DNA from: Myxococcus dinghuensis
GTDB lineage: Bacteria > Myxococcota > Myxococcia > Myxococcales > Myxococcaceae
Direction: 5' to 3'
Length of the DNA: 64,000 nt
NCBI RefSeq assembly: GCF_024198235.1
Contig: NZ_JAKCFB010000014.1
Location: forward strand, 1 to 64,000
Positions 25,303 to 33,577 of the stretch are shown here, piece by piece. The notes beneath the pieces are model-generated. The model ran no database searches, was not told where the DNA came from, and saw only the letters and a list, made by a program, of their open reading frames with translations. The position numbers and the translations under genes were made by a program. The first letter of the stretch is position 1, and every line of letters begins with the position of its first letter.

Positions 25303-28071
25303 TCACTCCGTGGGCGCCGGCGCCACGTGCGCGGGCGGCGTCGGTGCGGAGGCCGCGTCCGCCGTCACCTCCAGGCGGAAGCTGCCCAGGTCCTTCGGGT
25401 ACTCCTGGAACACGAGCAGGAAGGGCGCTCGGGCCCCGGGGGGCACGGCGACGGAGGCGACGTCCAGGCGCTGGCGCAGCGCCGTGGCGGCCTCCGCGTT
25501 GTCCACGGCGTGGAGCTCCTCGGGTGTGGCCACCGCCCCCGCGACGCCTTCGGCGGAGCGCACGCGCTGGTCGCCGTCGAAGAACGCGCCGCGCACGCGC
25601 ACATGGGTGGGGCGCGCGGTGCGGTTCTCCACCTCGCCCCGGATGTAGAACACGGGCCGCCCCGCGCGCGTCTCGTACAGGCCGTTGGACACGTCCACCG
25701 CGACGAAGGACTTGGGTTCGGGGAGGAAGAGCGCCTCGAGCTGCTCGGGTGACAGCACCGACAGGTCCAGCCGCCCCTCGCGCAGGTAGACGAGCCCCAC
25801 CGCGCCCAGCCCCACCACGAGCACGGCGGCCACGACGAGGTTGAGCACCAGCGCCGTCACCTTGCGCACGCGGCTGGGAGGCCGCGCTTGGGGGATGCCG
25901 ACGTCCTCGGGACGCGCCGTGGGCTTGACCACGGAGACGGCTGGAGCCCCCGCCCCGGGCTCGCCCAGGTCCAGGACCTCGCGCTGGCCGACCCCGGACG
26001 TACCCACGCGCCCCAGGGAGACACCCAGGCCGGTGTCCGCGGGCGGGACGTCGCCGAGCAACGAGCTCACCGACAGGGATTCGGACTCGGACTCGGACGG
26101 CGAACCGAACAGCGCGGCGCGCCCCGTGTCGGTGGGCTGGAGCCCGGCCTGTTCCCCGAAGGAGTCTCCGGCCAGGTCGAACAGGTCCCGCGCATCCTGC
26201 GCGGGCGCTGGCGCTACCCCCGTCTCCGTCGCATCGCCGATGTCGAGCGAGGCGAACGGGTCCGCGCCCCCCAGCGGCGGCGGCGTGGGGCCCGAGGTGG
26301 ACGGCCGCGTGGCGGGGGGCGGCGCATCCAGCGCGAAGGGGTCCGCGCTCGCCGCGGCTGGCGTCCCTGGCGAGGGAACGTGGCCCGACGAGCCCCCCTG
26401 CGCGGCGGGACGCCCCAGGCCATCCAGGCCCGGCGAGCGCCCCTGCCCCACGGGCGTGGCGCCCGGCTGCGCGGCGGGGTGCCCCAGGCCATCCAGGCCC
26501 GGCGAGCGCCCCTGCCCCACGGGCGTGGCGCCCGGCTGTGCGGCGGGGTGCCCAAGGCCCCCCACCCCCAGACCCGGAGTCGCCGGCGGAGCGGCCTGGG
26601 GTGGCCGTGCTGGCCCGGGCCGGGCGGCGGCCCCCGGGACACCCTGGAGCGGACGGCCCGGGAGCGCGAACCCCGTCGTCTCGGCCAGCGGGCGCGGCGC
26701 GGCGGCGGGTGGCGGCGCCGATTGGGGAGGACGCCCGGGCACCGTCGCGTCGTCGATGTCGAGCGAAGCGAACGGGTCCGCCTCCGCTGGCGCGGCGGGA
26801 GCGGGCGCCGCGGAGGGCGGGCGCCCCGGCAGCGTCATCTCATCGAACGCGAGGGCCTCCGCCGGCTTCGGCACACGCGCGGGGGGCGGGCGCCCCGGCA
26901 ACGTCATGTCGTCGAACGCGAGCGCCTCCGCCGGCTTCGGCACACGCGCGGAGGGCGGGCGCCCCGGCAACGTCATGTCGTCGAACGCGAGCGCCTCCGC
27001 CGGCTTCGGTGCTCGCGCGGGGGGCGCCCCGACGGGCGGGCGCCCCGGCAACGTCATGTCGTCGAGCGCGAAGGCTCCCGCCGGCTTCGGTGCCCGTGCG
27101 GGGTTCGCGGCGAGCGGCGGCACGGCCTGGGGCGAGGGCCGAGGTTCCGCGACCGTCGTGTCGTCGATGTCGATGGAGCCGAACGGATCCTCCTCGACGC
27201 TCGGCGGGGACGCGGGCGGCGCGGCGAACGCGGGGCTCCCCGCCATCGTCGAGTCATCGATTTCGATGGAGCCGAACGGGTCCGCATCCGGCTCGGGAGG
27301 AGGAGGACGCGGCGCGGCACGCCCCGGGGCAGCCCCCTTCGCGGCGGACGGAGAGGCGACCGGCGCGGGCAGGTCATCGAGGCCGGGGAGCGCGGAGGGC
27401 CCCGCGGGCGCGGGCCCCGACATGAACTCCGCGAACGGATCCGGTTCGGGCAAGGCCACCGGAGGCGGCGGACGCGTGGCGGGCGGGGGAACCTGGGCCC
27501 GCGGCGGCGGCGCGACACGCGGTCCCGCGACACCCGGCAGCGGCACGGCGCCCATGTCGACCGGTGGCGCGTCGAACCCGGGGGGAACGGCGCCACCGTA
27601 GAGCCCGGAGGAAGTGTCCACTGGTTCACGCATCGCGCCATGAGGCGCGGGGAGCGCGACGGCCCCTGGACCTCCCACCGAGGGCCCCGGAGGAGGAGGC
27701 AGGGGCAGCGGCCCGATACGCGTGGGCTCGCGGAACACGCCGTCCTCGGTATCGAGCCCGCCGTCCATGCTGTTCCATGGACGCGAGGCGTCATCCGGCG
27801 CGGTCCGCGTGGCTTCGACGCCCAGCGCGAAGTAGCCGGGCCTCGTGATTTCCACGTGCTTCGGGGTAGGAGCGACCCCGAAGCTGGCGAACGGGTCGGC
27901 CTGGGCGGCCGGAGGAGGAGGCGCAGACCCACCGGCGTCCTCCCCGCCAGGTTCGCGGGTGACGCGGAACGTGTTCTGGCATTTGGTGCAGCGGACCTTG
28001 ACCCCCTTGTCCGTCACCTTCTCGTCGGGGATCTTGAACCGCGTCTGGCACTGCGCGCACTTGACTATCAT
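25303..28071 (-). CDS. Zinc-ribbon / Pro-rich repeat / membrane-anchored DUF3426-like protein
   Basis: 922 residues. The N-terminus is an MJ0042-type zinc ribbon: CAQC at 5-8 and CTKC about 20 residues later (IVKCAQCQTRF, VRCTKCQNTF). A roughly 650-residue Pro/Ala/Gly linker follows. It carries repeated acidic motifs of the form ADPF.S(L/I)DIDD(A/T)T and LAFDDMTLPGRPP, and two 22-residue GLGHPAAQPGATPVGQGRSP copies. A single transmembrane helix (VTALVLNLVVAAVLVVGLGAVGLVYL) precedes a C-terminal beta domain resembling DUF3426 (YIRGEVENRTARPTHVRVRGAFFD). The zinc ribbon would face the cytoplasm. Such proteins are common in myxobacteria; function is unknown. It is divergent from the PhaR-like gene. 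Confidence 0.82.
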   Translation of the reverse strand: MIVKCAQCQTRFKIPDEKVTDKGVKVRCTKCQNTFRVTREPGGEDAGGSAPPPPAAQADPFASFGVAPTPKHVEITRPGYFALGVEATRTAPDDASRPWNSMDGGLDTEDGVFREPTRIGPLPLPPPPGPSVGGPGAVALPAPHGAMREPVDTSSGLYGGAVPPGFDAPPVDMGAVPLPGVAGPRVAPPPRAQVPPPATRPPPPVALPEPDPFAEFMSGPAPAGPSALPGLDDLPAPVASPSAAKGAAPGRAAPRPPPPEPDADPFGSIEIDDSTMAGSPAFAAPPASPPSVEEDPFGSIDIDDTTVAEPRPSPQAVPPLAANPARAPKPAGAFALDDMTLPGRPPVGAPPARAPKPAEALAFDDMTLPGRPPSARVPKPAEALAFDDMTLPGRPPPARVPKPAEALAFDEMTLPGRPPSAAPAPAAPAEADPFASLDIDDATVPGRPPQSAPPPAAAPRPLAETTGFALPGRPLQGVPGAAARPGPARPPQAAPPATPGLGVGGLGHPAAQPGATPVGQGRSPGLDGLGHPAAQPGATPVGQGRSPGLDGLGRPAAQGGSSGHVPSPGTPAAASADPFALDAPPPATRPSTSGPTPPPLGGADPFASLDIGDATETGVAPAPAQDARDLFDLAGDSFGEQAGLQPTDTGRAALFGSPSESESESLSVSSLLGDVPPADTGLGVSLGRVGTSGVGQREVLDLGEPGAGAPAVSVVKPTARPEDVGIPQARPPSRVRKVTALVLNLVVAAVLVVGLGAVGLVYLREGRLDLSVLSPEQLEALFLPEPKSFVAVDVSNGLYETRAGRPVFYIRGEVENRTARPTHVRVRGAFFDGDQRVRSAEGVAGAVATPEELHAVDNAEAATALRQRLDVASVAVPPGARAPFLLVFQEYPKDLGSFRLEVTADAASAPTPPAHVAPAPTE
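26818..27090 (-). repeat. Tandem coding repeats in the zinc-ribbon protein linker
   Basis: Four copies of a unit encoding about 23 residues (LAFDDMTLPGRPP core). Equivalent points lie at 26834, 26903, 26972 and 27053, giving steps of 69, 69 and 81 bases. The middle copies are nearly identical at the DNA level. A second duplicated unit of about 66 bases occurs around 26410-26550. Confidence 0.85.
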
Positions 28072-28239
28072 TCAGAGCTGGCCTGGGCGGGCGCGAGTAT
28101 AGGACCACCGGGCGGGCACGGCGAACCCGGTTTCTCGCTGCTTGCTCGCCTCCAACCCCAGTGGTACGAGGTTCGCCCCTGCGAGACTCAGGCGTGAAAT
28201 CCGGCGTTGGAGTCGAGCCCAAAAGGGGCGGAGAGACCA

Positions 28240-28884
28240 ATGAGCGAGGCCGAGCAAGCAGGCGCTCCGAGCAAGGAGCCGAAGATCATCAAGCGCTACA
28301 CGAACCGGAAGCTCTACGACACGGTCGAGAGCCGGTACGTGACGCTCGATGAAATCGCCGCGATGATCAAAGAGGGCACCGAGGTGCGGATTGTCGACAA
28401 CCGCACGAAAGAAGACCTGACCTCGGTCACGCTCGCGCAGATCATCTTCGAGGAAGAGAAGAAGAAGAACCAGATGCCGCTGTCGGTGTTGCGGGAGATC
28501 ATCCGCCACCCCGGCGAGTCCATCTCCGGCTTCATCCAGAAGGAGGTCAGCCCTCGGGTCGCCTCCATCCGCGAGGAAGCCGAGTCGCGCCTGGACAAGC
28601 TGCTGCGCCGCGAGGATGGCGTGAAGCCCGCCGTCGAGGAGCCTCCGGTGCAGACCGTGGACTCCGCGGCGGCCGCGGGGGGCCTGTCTCCCGCGGACCT
28701 GCTCAAGGCCAGCCAGCGCGCGTTCGAGGACTGGCAGCGGAAGATCGACGAGCGCGTCAAGCACGTCGTCGAGAACCTCACCGGCAACCTCCCCGCCCTG
28801 GGCCGCGACATGCAGTCGCTCACCCAGCGGCTCGAGGAGCTGGAGAAGAAGCTCGAGCAGATGGAGCAGTCGAAGAAGGAGTAG
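28240..28884 (+). CDS. PhaR-like protein (polyhydroxyalkanoate synthesis regulator N-terminal domain)
   Basis: 214 residues from ATG 28240, with GGGGCGGAG upstream. Residues about 14-80 match the PHB/PHA accumulation regulator DNA-binding domain: IIKRYTNRKLYDTVESRYVTLDEIAAMIKEG and VRIVDNRTKEDLTSVTLAQIIFEEEKK. In PhaR proteins this domain represses phasin genes and binds granules. The rest is Ala/Glu-rich, ending in a long coiled coil (LTQRLEELEKKLEQMEQ). It faces the ParA gene and lies near a phasin-like gene, which supports a granule or cargo connection. No PHA synthase is in the window, so direct PHA control is not shown. Confidence 0.85.
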   Translation: MSEAEQAGAPSKEPKIIKRYTNRKLYDTVESRYVTLDEIAAMIKEGTEVRIVDNRTKEDLTSVTLAQIIFEEEKKKNQMPLSVLREIIRHPGESISGFIQKEVSPRVASIREEAESRLDKLLRREDGVKPAVEEPPVQTVDSAAAAGGLSPADLLKASQRAFEDWQRKIDERVKHVVENLTGNLPALGRDMQSLTQRLEELEKKLEQMEQSKKE

Positions 28885-28888
28885 TCCG

Positions 28889-29692
28889 CTACGCGTCGCG
28901 CGGTGCCCGCTTCCGCTTCCGGGGAGCGGGCCCGCCGTGGATCTCCGCCGCGATGGCCGCCAGCATGCGCGCGCCCCGGCTGGAGGGCGCGTACTCCCAG
29001 ATGGTCTTCCCGTGGCTCTGGGCCTCGTCCACCTTGACGTCGTAGCCCAGGGGCGTGGTGGCCAGGGACTCCGGGAAGTAGGCCCGCAGGCGCTCCAGGA
29101 TGGCCGTCGCCAGCGCCGTCTTCCGGTACAGCGTGGGCACCACCTTGGTGACCCCCAGGTCCGGCCGCCCCTCCGCCTCGCCCACCTGCCGCACCGTCTC
29201 CGCCACCTCCGCGCAGCCGTCCAGCGCCAGGTACGTCAGCGCCACGGGCACCACCACCTCCGTGGCGGCCACCAGGATGTTGCGCGTGGTGAGCCCCATG
29301 GAGGGCGGAGAATCGAACACCACCGCGTCGTAGCCCGCCGCCTGGGCCGCCTGGAGCCGGTCCGCCAGCCGGTGTGCCCGGCGCGCGTCCGCCGCCACGA
29401 CCACCGGGAAGTCCGCCATCTCCTTGTACGCGGGCACCACGTCCAGCCCCTGCACGGCCGACGGCCGCACCACGTCCTCGAGCCGCACCGCCCCATCCGT
29501 CAGCAGGTGGAAGACGTTGCGGGGCAGCGTGCGCACGTCCAGGCCCAACGCCTTGCTGGCGTGGCCCTGCGTGTCCAGATCCACCAGCAGCACGCGCAGG
29601 CCGCGCTCCCGCGCCAGCCACGCGGCGGTGTTCACCGCCAACGTCGTCTTGCAGGTGCCGCCCTTCTCGTTGATGAACGCGATGCGCCGCAT
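28889..29692 (-). CDS. ParA family ATPase
   Basis: 267 residues from ATG 29692; a GTG four codons upstream (29704) is also possible. A deviant Walker A, NEKGGTCKTT, retains the signature Lys but has Cys where most ParA proteins have Gly. Walker A' (VLLVDLDTQGHASKAL) and Walker B (VVFDSPPSMG) are present. The short N-terminus lacks a DNA-binding helix-turn-helix, so it is a type Ib/orphan-like ParA. The Arg/Lys-rich tail (APRKRKRAPRDA) could contact DNA. ParA-type ATPases segregate DNA or space out cytoplasmic cargo. It shares its strand with the phasin-like gene 24 bases upstream. Confidence 0.88.
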   Translation of the reverse strand: MRRIAFINEKGGTCKTTLAVNTAAWLARERGLRVLLVDLDTQGHASKALGLDVRTLPRNVFHLLTDGAVRLEDVVRPSAVQGLDVVPAYKEMADFPVVVAADARRAHRLADRLQAAQAAGYDAVVFDSPPSMGLTTRNILVAATEVVVPVALTYLALDGCAEVAETVRQVGEAEGRPDLGVTKVVPTLYRKTALATAILERLRAYFPESLATTPLGYDVKVDEAQSHGKTIWEYAPSSRGARMLAAIAAEIHGGPAPRKRKRAPRDA

Positions 29693-29716
29693 GGTCCGGA
29701 GCACGTCGCGGTCCGC

Positions 29717-30031
29717 CTACTTCTTGCCGGCGGCCTGCGACTTCGACGCGACCAGCGTGTCCACCTTGCCCTCCACCGCCGTGAGCAGCCGCTCCAGGTC
29801 GTCCACCTTCGAGCGCAACTGCTCCAGGTCCGCCGTGGACGGCAGGTTCATGGCCGACAGCGCCGTGCGCAGCGCCGTGTCCAGCGTGCCCTTCGCCGCC
29901 AGCGAGCGCGACACCAGCGTCTGCACCGCCGCCACGAACTTCTCGTTCGACAGGAGCTGCTGCGCCAGCTTGCCGACGCGCTCCTCGCCCGTCTCCACGA
30001 GCTTCTTCATCACCGGGTTGTTCTTGAGCAT
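29717..30031 (-). CDS. Phasin-like small coiled-coil protein
   Basis: 104 residues, entirely helical, with amphipathic heptads (LAQQLLSNEKFVAAVQTLVSRSL), Ala-rich middle and a C-terminal coiled coil (LEQLRSKVDDLERLLTAVEGKVDTLV). It resembles phasin/poly(hydroxyalkanoate) granule-associated proteins in size and pattern. The match is compositional, so the call is moderate. Neighbours are ParA downstream and the PhaR-like gene beyond, with two ArsA ATPases divergent across 159 bases. It may be the cargo-side adaptor for the ParA ATPase (inferred). Confidence 0.6.
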   Translation of the reverse strand: MLKNNPVMKKLVETGEERVGKLAQQLLSNEKFVAAVQTLVSRSLAAKGTLDTALRTALSAMNLPSTADLEQLRSKVDDLERLLTAVEGKVDTLVASKSQAAGKK

Positions 30032-30190
30032 GGAAGGGACCTTACCCGCCGACCGACCTCGGGCGGTGGACGTCGGGAAAAAGACGCCGCACTCTGTGAG
30101 GGGGCAACGCGACGTGTCAAGCTGGGCACCCAGGCAGGGCCAAACGCGTTGACTCCTGGAGGGACGATTCCTACGGTTCGCCGCTCGCTT

Positions 30191-31105
30191 ATGGCTGGGC
30201 TTCTGGACAAGCGGTTGTGGGTCGTCTCCGGAAAGGGTGGCGTGGGCAAGAGCACCGTCGCCGCGGCCCTGGCCCTGCGCTCGGCGCGGGCGGGGCGACG
30301 GACGTTGGTGTGCGAGGTGAACACGCAGGAGCGCATCAGCCGCTTCCTGGAGCACCCCGCCGCCGGGCCGGAGATCACCCTGTTGGAGGAGAACCTGTGG
30401 GCGGTGGACGTGCGCCCCCAGGAGGCCATGCGCGAGTACGGGCTCATGGTCCTGCGCTTCGAGGCCCTCTACAAGACGGTCTTCGAGAACCGGCTGGCGC
30501 GCTACTTCCTGCGCTTCATCCCCTCCCTCCAGGAGCTGGTGCTGCTGGGGAAGATCATGTTCCACCTGCAGGAGAAGCTGCCGGACGGACGGTGGCGCTT
30601 CGACACGGTGGTGCTGGACGCGCCGGCCACCGGCCACGCCATCTCCTTCCTCAGCGTGCCGCAGGTGCTGGTGCAGACGGTGCCGCCCGGCCCCCTGTCG
30701 CGCGAGGCCCAGAAGATGCGCGACCTGCTGGTGGACCCGGCGGTGACGGCGGCGGTGCTGGTGGCGCTGCCGGAGGAGATGCCGGTGAACGAGGCGCTGG
30801 AGCTGCACGCGGCGCTCACCGACCGCGTCCACCTGCGCACCCACGCGGCCGTGCTCAACCAGGCCATCCCCGAGCGCTTCACGGCGGCGGACCTGGAGGC
30901 GCTCGCGGGCTGCCCGGAGCTGCGTGACGTGGCCCAGGCCCACCACGACCGCGCGGCGCTGACGGTGCTCGCGGGCACCAAGCTGGAGCGCAACCTTCAC
31001 GTGCCGGTGGTCAACGTCCCCCGGCTGTTCCTGCCCGCGTTCGGGCGCGAGGCCATCGAACAGGTCATGGGGCACCTCGAAGCACTGGTGATGGGGGAGA
31101 CGTGA
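30191..31105 (+). CDS. ArsA-type P-loop ATPase, first of a pair
   Basis: 304 residues. Canonical deviant Walker A SGKGGVGKST with the signature Lys, switch region VVLDAPATGHAISFL corresponding to the DTAPTGH motif of ArsA/Get3, and a hydrophobic helical insertion (residues 85-125). ArsA proteins energise arsenite export, and Get3 relatives handle tail-anchored proteins. No ars genes are nearby, so arsenic resistance is unlikely. The start ATG follows TCGCTT without a strong ribosome site. Its stop overlaps the start of the second ATPase (GTGA), coupling the two. Confidence 0.88.
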   Translation: MAGLLDKRLWVVSGKGGVGKSTVAAALALRSARAGRRTLVCEVNTQERISRFLEHPAAGPEITLLEENLWAVDVRPQEAMREYGLMVLRFEALYKTVFENRLARYFLRFIPSLQELVLLGKIMFHLQEKLPDGRWRFDTVVLDAPATGHAISFLSVPQVLVQTVPPGPLSREAQKMRDLLVDPAVTAAVLVALPEEMPVNEALELHAALTDRVHLRTHAAVLNQAIPERFTAADLEALAGCPELRDVAQAHHDRAALTVLAGTKLERNLHVPVVNVPRLFLPAFGREAIEQVMGHLEALVMGET

Positions 31106-32214
31106 GCACGACGGCCCTGGGTCCCGCGCTCGCACGCAAGCGCGTCCTCATCTGCGTCGGCTCCGGCGGTGTCGGGAAGACGACAGTGGCCGCCACGCTG
31201 GCGCTGCGCGCCGCGGTGGAGGGCCGCTCGAGCCTCGTGTGCACCATCGACCCGGCCCGGCGCCTGGCCAACTCGCTGGGCCTGTCCGCGCTGGGCAACG
31301 CGGAGACGCGCGTGCCGGCCTCCGCGCTGGAGCCCTTGGGCGTCACGCCCCGCGCCACGCTCCACGCGATGATGCTGGACATGAAGCAGACGTGGGACGA
31401 CCTCATCACCCGCGTCGCCCCGCCGGACCAGCGCGAGCGCATCCTCGCCAATCGCTTCTACCAGTCGCTCTCCACCGCCCTGGCCGGCAGCCAGGAGTAC
31501 ATCGCCATGGAGAAGGTGTGGGAGCTGCGCCGGCGCGGGGAGTACGAGCTGGTCGTCCTCGACACGCCCCCCACCGCCCACGCGCTGGACTTCCTCGACG
31601 CGCCCAACCGCGTGCTCGACTTCCTCGACAACGAGGCCGCGAAGTGGCTGCTCGCCCCGGCCATGAAGGCGGGCAAGCTGGGCCTGTCCCTCTTCAACAA
31701 GAGCGGCTACGTCCTGCGCGGCCTGTCCAAGTTCACCGGCACGGAAATGCTGCAGGAGCTCTCCAGCTTCATGCTGTCGCTGTCCGGCATGAACGAGGGC
31801 TTCCGCGAGCGCGCGCGCGGGGTGCGGGCGCTGCTGGAGGACGCGTCCACCGGCTTCGTGCTGGTGACCAGCCCCCACCCGGAGCGCATGGACGAGGCCA
31901 TCCACTTCAACACCCTGCTCAAGCAGCACCGCATGGAGGTGGTGGCGCTGGTCGTCAACCGCGTCCACCCCATGCCCACCGAGGCCATGTGGAAGGACGT
32001 GGCCACGGTGGCGCCCGGCCGCCGCGACAAGGTGGAGCAGACGCTGCGCGAACTGAAGGTGCTGGCGGAGCAGGACCGCCAGGGCATCGCCCAGCTCCAG
32101 GCCGCCTGCCCGGGCATCCCCCTCATCCAGGTTCCCCGCTTCTCGCTGGATGTCCACGACATCACCAGCCTGTGGAGGACGGGGCGCTTCCTGCTCGGGG
32201 ACGACACCCTCTGA
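31102..32214 (+). CDS. ArsA-type P-loop ATPase, second of a pair
   Basis: 370 residues, GTG start inside the stop of the first ATPase, with GGGGGAGA upstream. The P-loop reads GSGGVGKTT, so the signature Lys of the SIMIBI class is Ser here, while the catalytic-site Lys is intact. The DTPPTAHALDFL switch and the C-terminal IPLIQVPRFSLDVHD helix are kept. A large hydrophobic insertion (about 155-215, rich in Leu, Met, Phe) may bind hydrophobic substrates, as in Get3. The two proteins probably form a heterodimer like the two halves of classical ArsA (inferred). Confidence 0.88.
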   Translation: MSTTALGPALARKRVLICVGSGGVGKTTVAATLALRAAVEGRSSLVCTIDPARRLANSLGLSALGNAETRVPASALEPLGVTPRATLHAMMLDMKQTWDDLITRVAPPDQRERILANRFYQSLSTALAGSQEYIAMEKVWELRRRGEYELVVLDTPPTAHALDFLDAPNRVLDFLDNEAAKWLLAPAMKAGKLGLSLFNKSGYVLRGLSKFTGTEMLQELSSFMLSLSGMNEGFRERARGVRALLEDASTGFVLVTSPHPERMDEAIHFNTLLKQHRMEVVALVVNRVHPMPTEAMWKDVATVAPGRRDKVEQTLRELKVLAEQDRQGIAQLQAACPGIPLIQVPRFSLDVHDITSLWRTGRFLLGDDTL

Positions 32215-32360
32215 GCGCCGACCCGCCCGGCCGCCTGGTGGAGGAGCCGGGCAGCGGGACGGCGGGCGGAGGATTAGACTGGGTGCGCCCTTCCGGGCCG
32301 TGGGAACCCGGCGGGTCGCCGCGTTGTCCGGTGGGCGGCAGGTCCAGGAGGACGCATCCC

Positions 32361-33521
32361 GTGACGCGGAGCGAGCGGACGTACGAGTCGGTCAGCCGGT
32401 GGTTCTGGGTGGTGGCCCTGGGGCTGGGCGTCGCCGCGTGTCGCACGACGGGCACGGCGGCCCGGCCAGAAGCCCCCGCTGCGGCGGCCCCGCAGGAGAT
32501 CCGCTTCGACGCCGTGACGGTGACGGCGGACCTGGAGCTGGACAAGCTCAACGACGAGGAGCTCTTCGCCGCGGCCACGTCCTTCTTCGCGGAGAACGAC
32601 TTCAAGCAGGCGGCGCGCTACTTCGGCCGCATCGCGGACTTCCACCCGGACAGCGTCCACCGGCGCGCGGCCCTCTACAACGCGGGCCTGGCGCACCAGC
32701 GCCTGAAGGAGTGGGAGGAGGCGTGGCACCGCTTCTCCGAGCTGTCCGACCCGGAGAAGGGCCAGGGCGACGCGCTCGACGCGGCCTTCCGCGTGGCGGA
32801 GACGCAGTACCACCTGGAGCGCTACGACGACGCGGTGAGGCTCCTGGCCACCGTGGCCGCCCGGCGGGACATCCCCGTCAACCGCCGCGTCGAGGCCCAG
32901 GTGCAGCAGGGCATCTGTGAGCTGGAGGCCGGCCAGACGGACACCGCGGAGGAGACCCTCCGCAAGGCGCTGACCACCTACGAGGCGCTGGCGGACAAGG
33001 ACGAGGTGGACGACTACTTCCCCGCCCAGGCGCACTTCTTCATGGGGGAGCTGTACCGGCTCCACTACGAGGGCGTGAAGCTGGAGCCCGCCCAGGGCGC
33101 GGACAAGCTGGCGCAGGACCTCAACTACAAGGCGGAGCTGCTGCTGTCCGCCCAGGGCCACTACCTGCGCTCCATCCGCGTGGGCAACGGCTACTGGGCC
33201 ACCGCGGCGGGCTCGCAGATCGGCGCCATGTACGAGGACCTCTACCACCACATGGTCAACTCCCCGGCCCCGTCCGAACTCAACGCCGAGGAGGCCCAGG
33301 TCTACCGCCAGGAGCTGCGCAAGAAGATCCGCGTGCTGCTCACCAAGTCCATCAACATCTACGAGCGCACGCTGGAGACGGCCGAGCGCATCGGCTCGCA
33401 GAGCGCCTTCGTGGACCGCACCCGCGAGAGCCTCGCCAAGGTGAAGGCGCTGCTGCTGGCCGACGCGGACGGCGAGCCCGTCCCGCTCCCGCCCGACGAG
33501 GACGCGGACCCGCACTCCTGA
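32361..33521 (+). CDS. TPR-repeat lipoprotein
   Basis: 386 residues from GTG 32361, which has AGGAGG 9 bases upstream. The signal sequence ends GLGVAAC, a good lipobox. After a short Ala/Pro stretch, residues about 55-240 form tetratricopeptide repeats (LFAAATSFFAENDFKQAARYFGRIADFHPDS, ALYNAGLAHQRLKEWEEAWHRF, AAFRVAETQYHLERYDDAVRLL). The remainder is helical and may continue as divergent repeats. It resembles the YbgF/BamD-like scaffolds of Gram-negative envelopes and the TPR proteins of myxobacterial motility and secretion machines, but no specific partner is visible. Confidence 0.85.
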   Translation: MTRSERTYESVSRWFWVVALGLGVAACRTTGTAARPEAPAAAAPQEIRFDAVTVTADLELDKLNDEELFAAATSFFAENDFKQAARYFGRIADFHPDSVHRRAALYNAGLAHQRLKEWEEAWHRFSELSDPEKGQGDALDAAFRVAETQYHLERYDDAVRLLATVAARRDIPVNRRVEAQVQQGICELEAGQTDTAEETLRKALTTYEALADKDEVDDYFPAQAHFFMGELYRLHYEGVKLEPAQGADKLAQDLNYKAELLLSAQGHYLRSIRVGNGYWATAAGSQIGAMYEDLYHHMVNSPAPSELNAEEAQVYRQELRKKIRVLLTKSINIYERTLETAERIGSQSAFVDRTRESLAKVKALLLADADGEPVPLPPDEDADPHS

Positions 33522-33577
33522 GCGGCCACCCCCGCTGGGCAGCCAGGGGCCGCGCGGCGTAGCCTCCCACGCCACGC

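Noticed and set aside
30191-32214. Arsenic resistance operon
   Set aside because: The ATPases are ArsA-like, but there is no arsB, arsC, arsR or arsD in the window and the second ATPase lacks the signature Lys.
32225-32252. Terminator after the second ArsA gene
   Set aside because: A 7-bp GCCCGGC/GCCGGGC stem with a 14-base loop and no T-run is too weak at this GC content.
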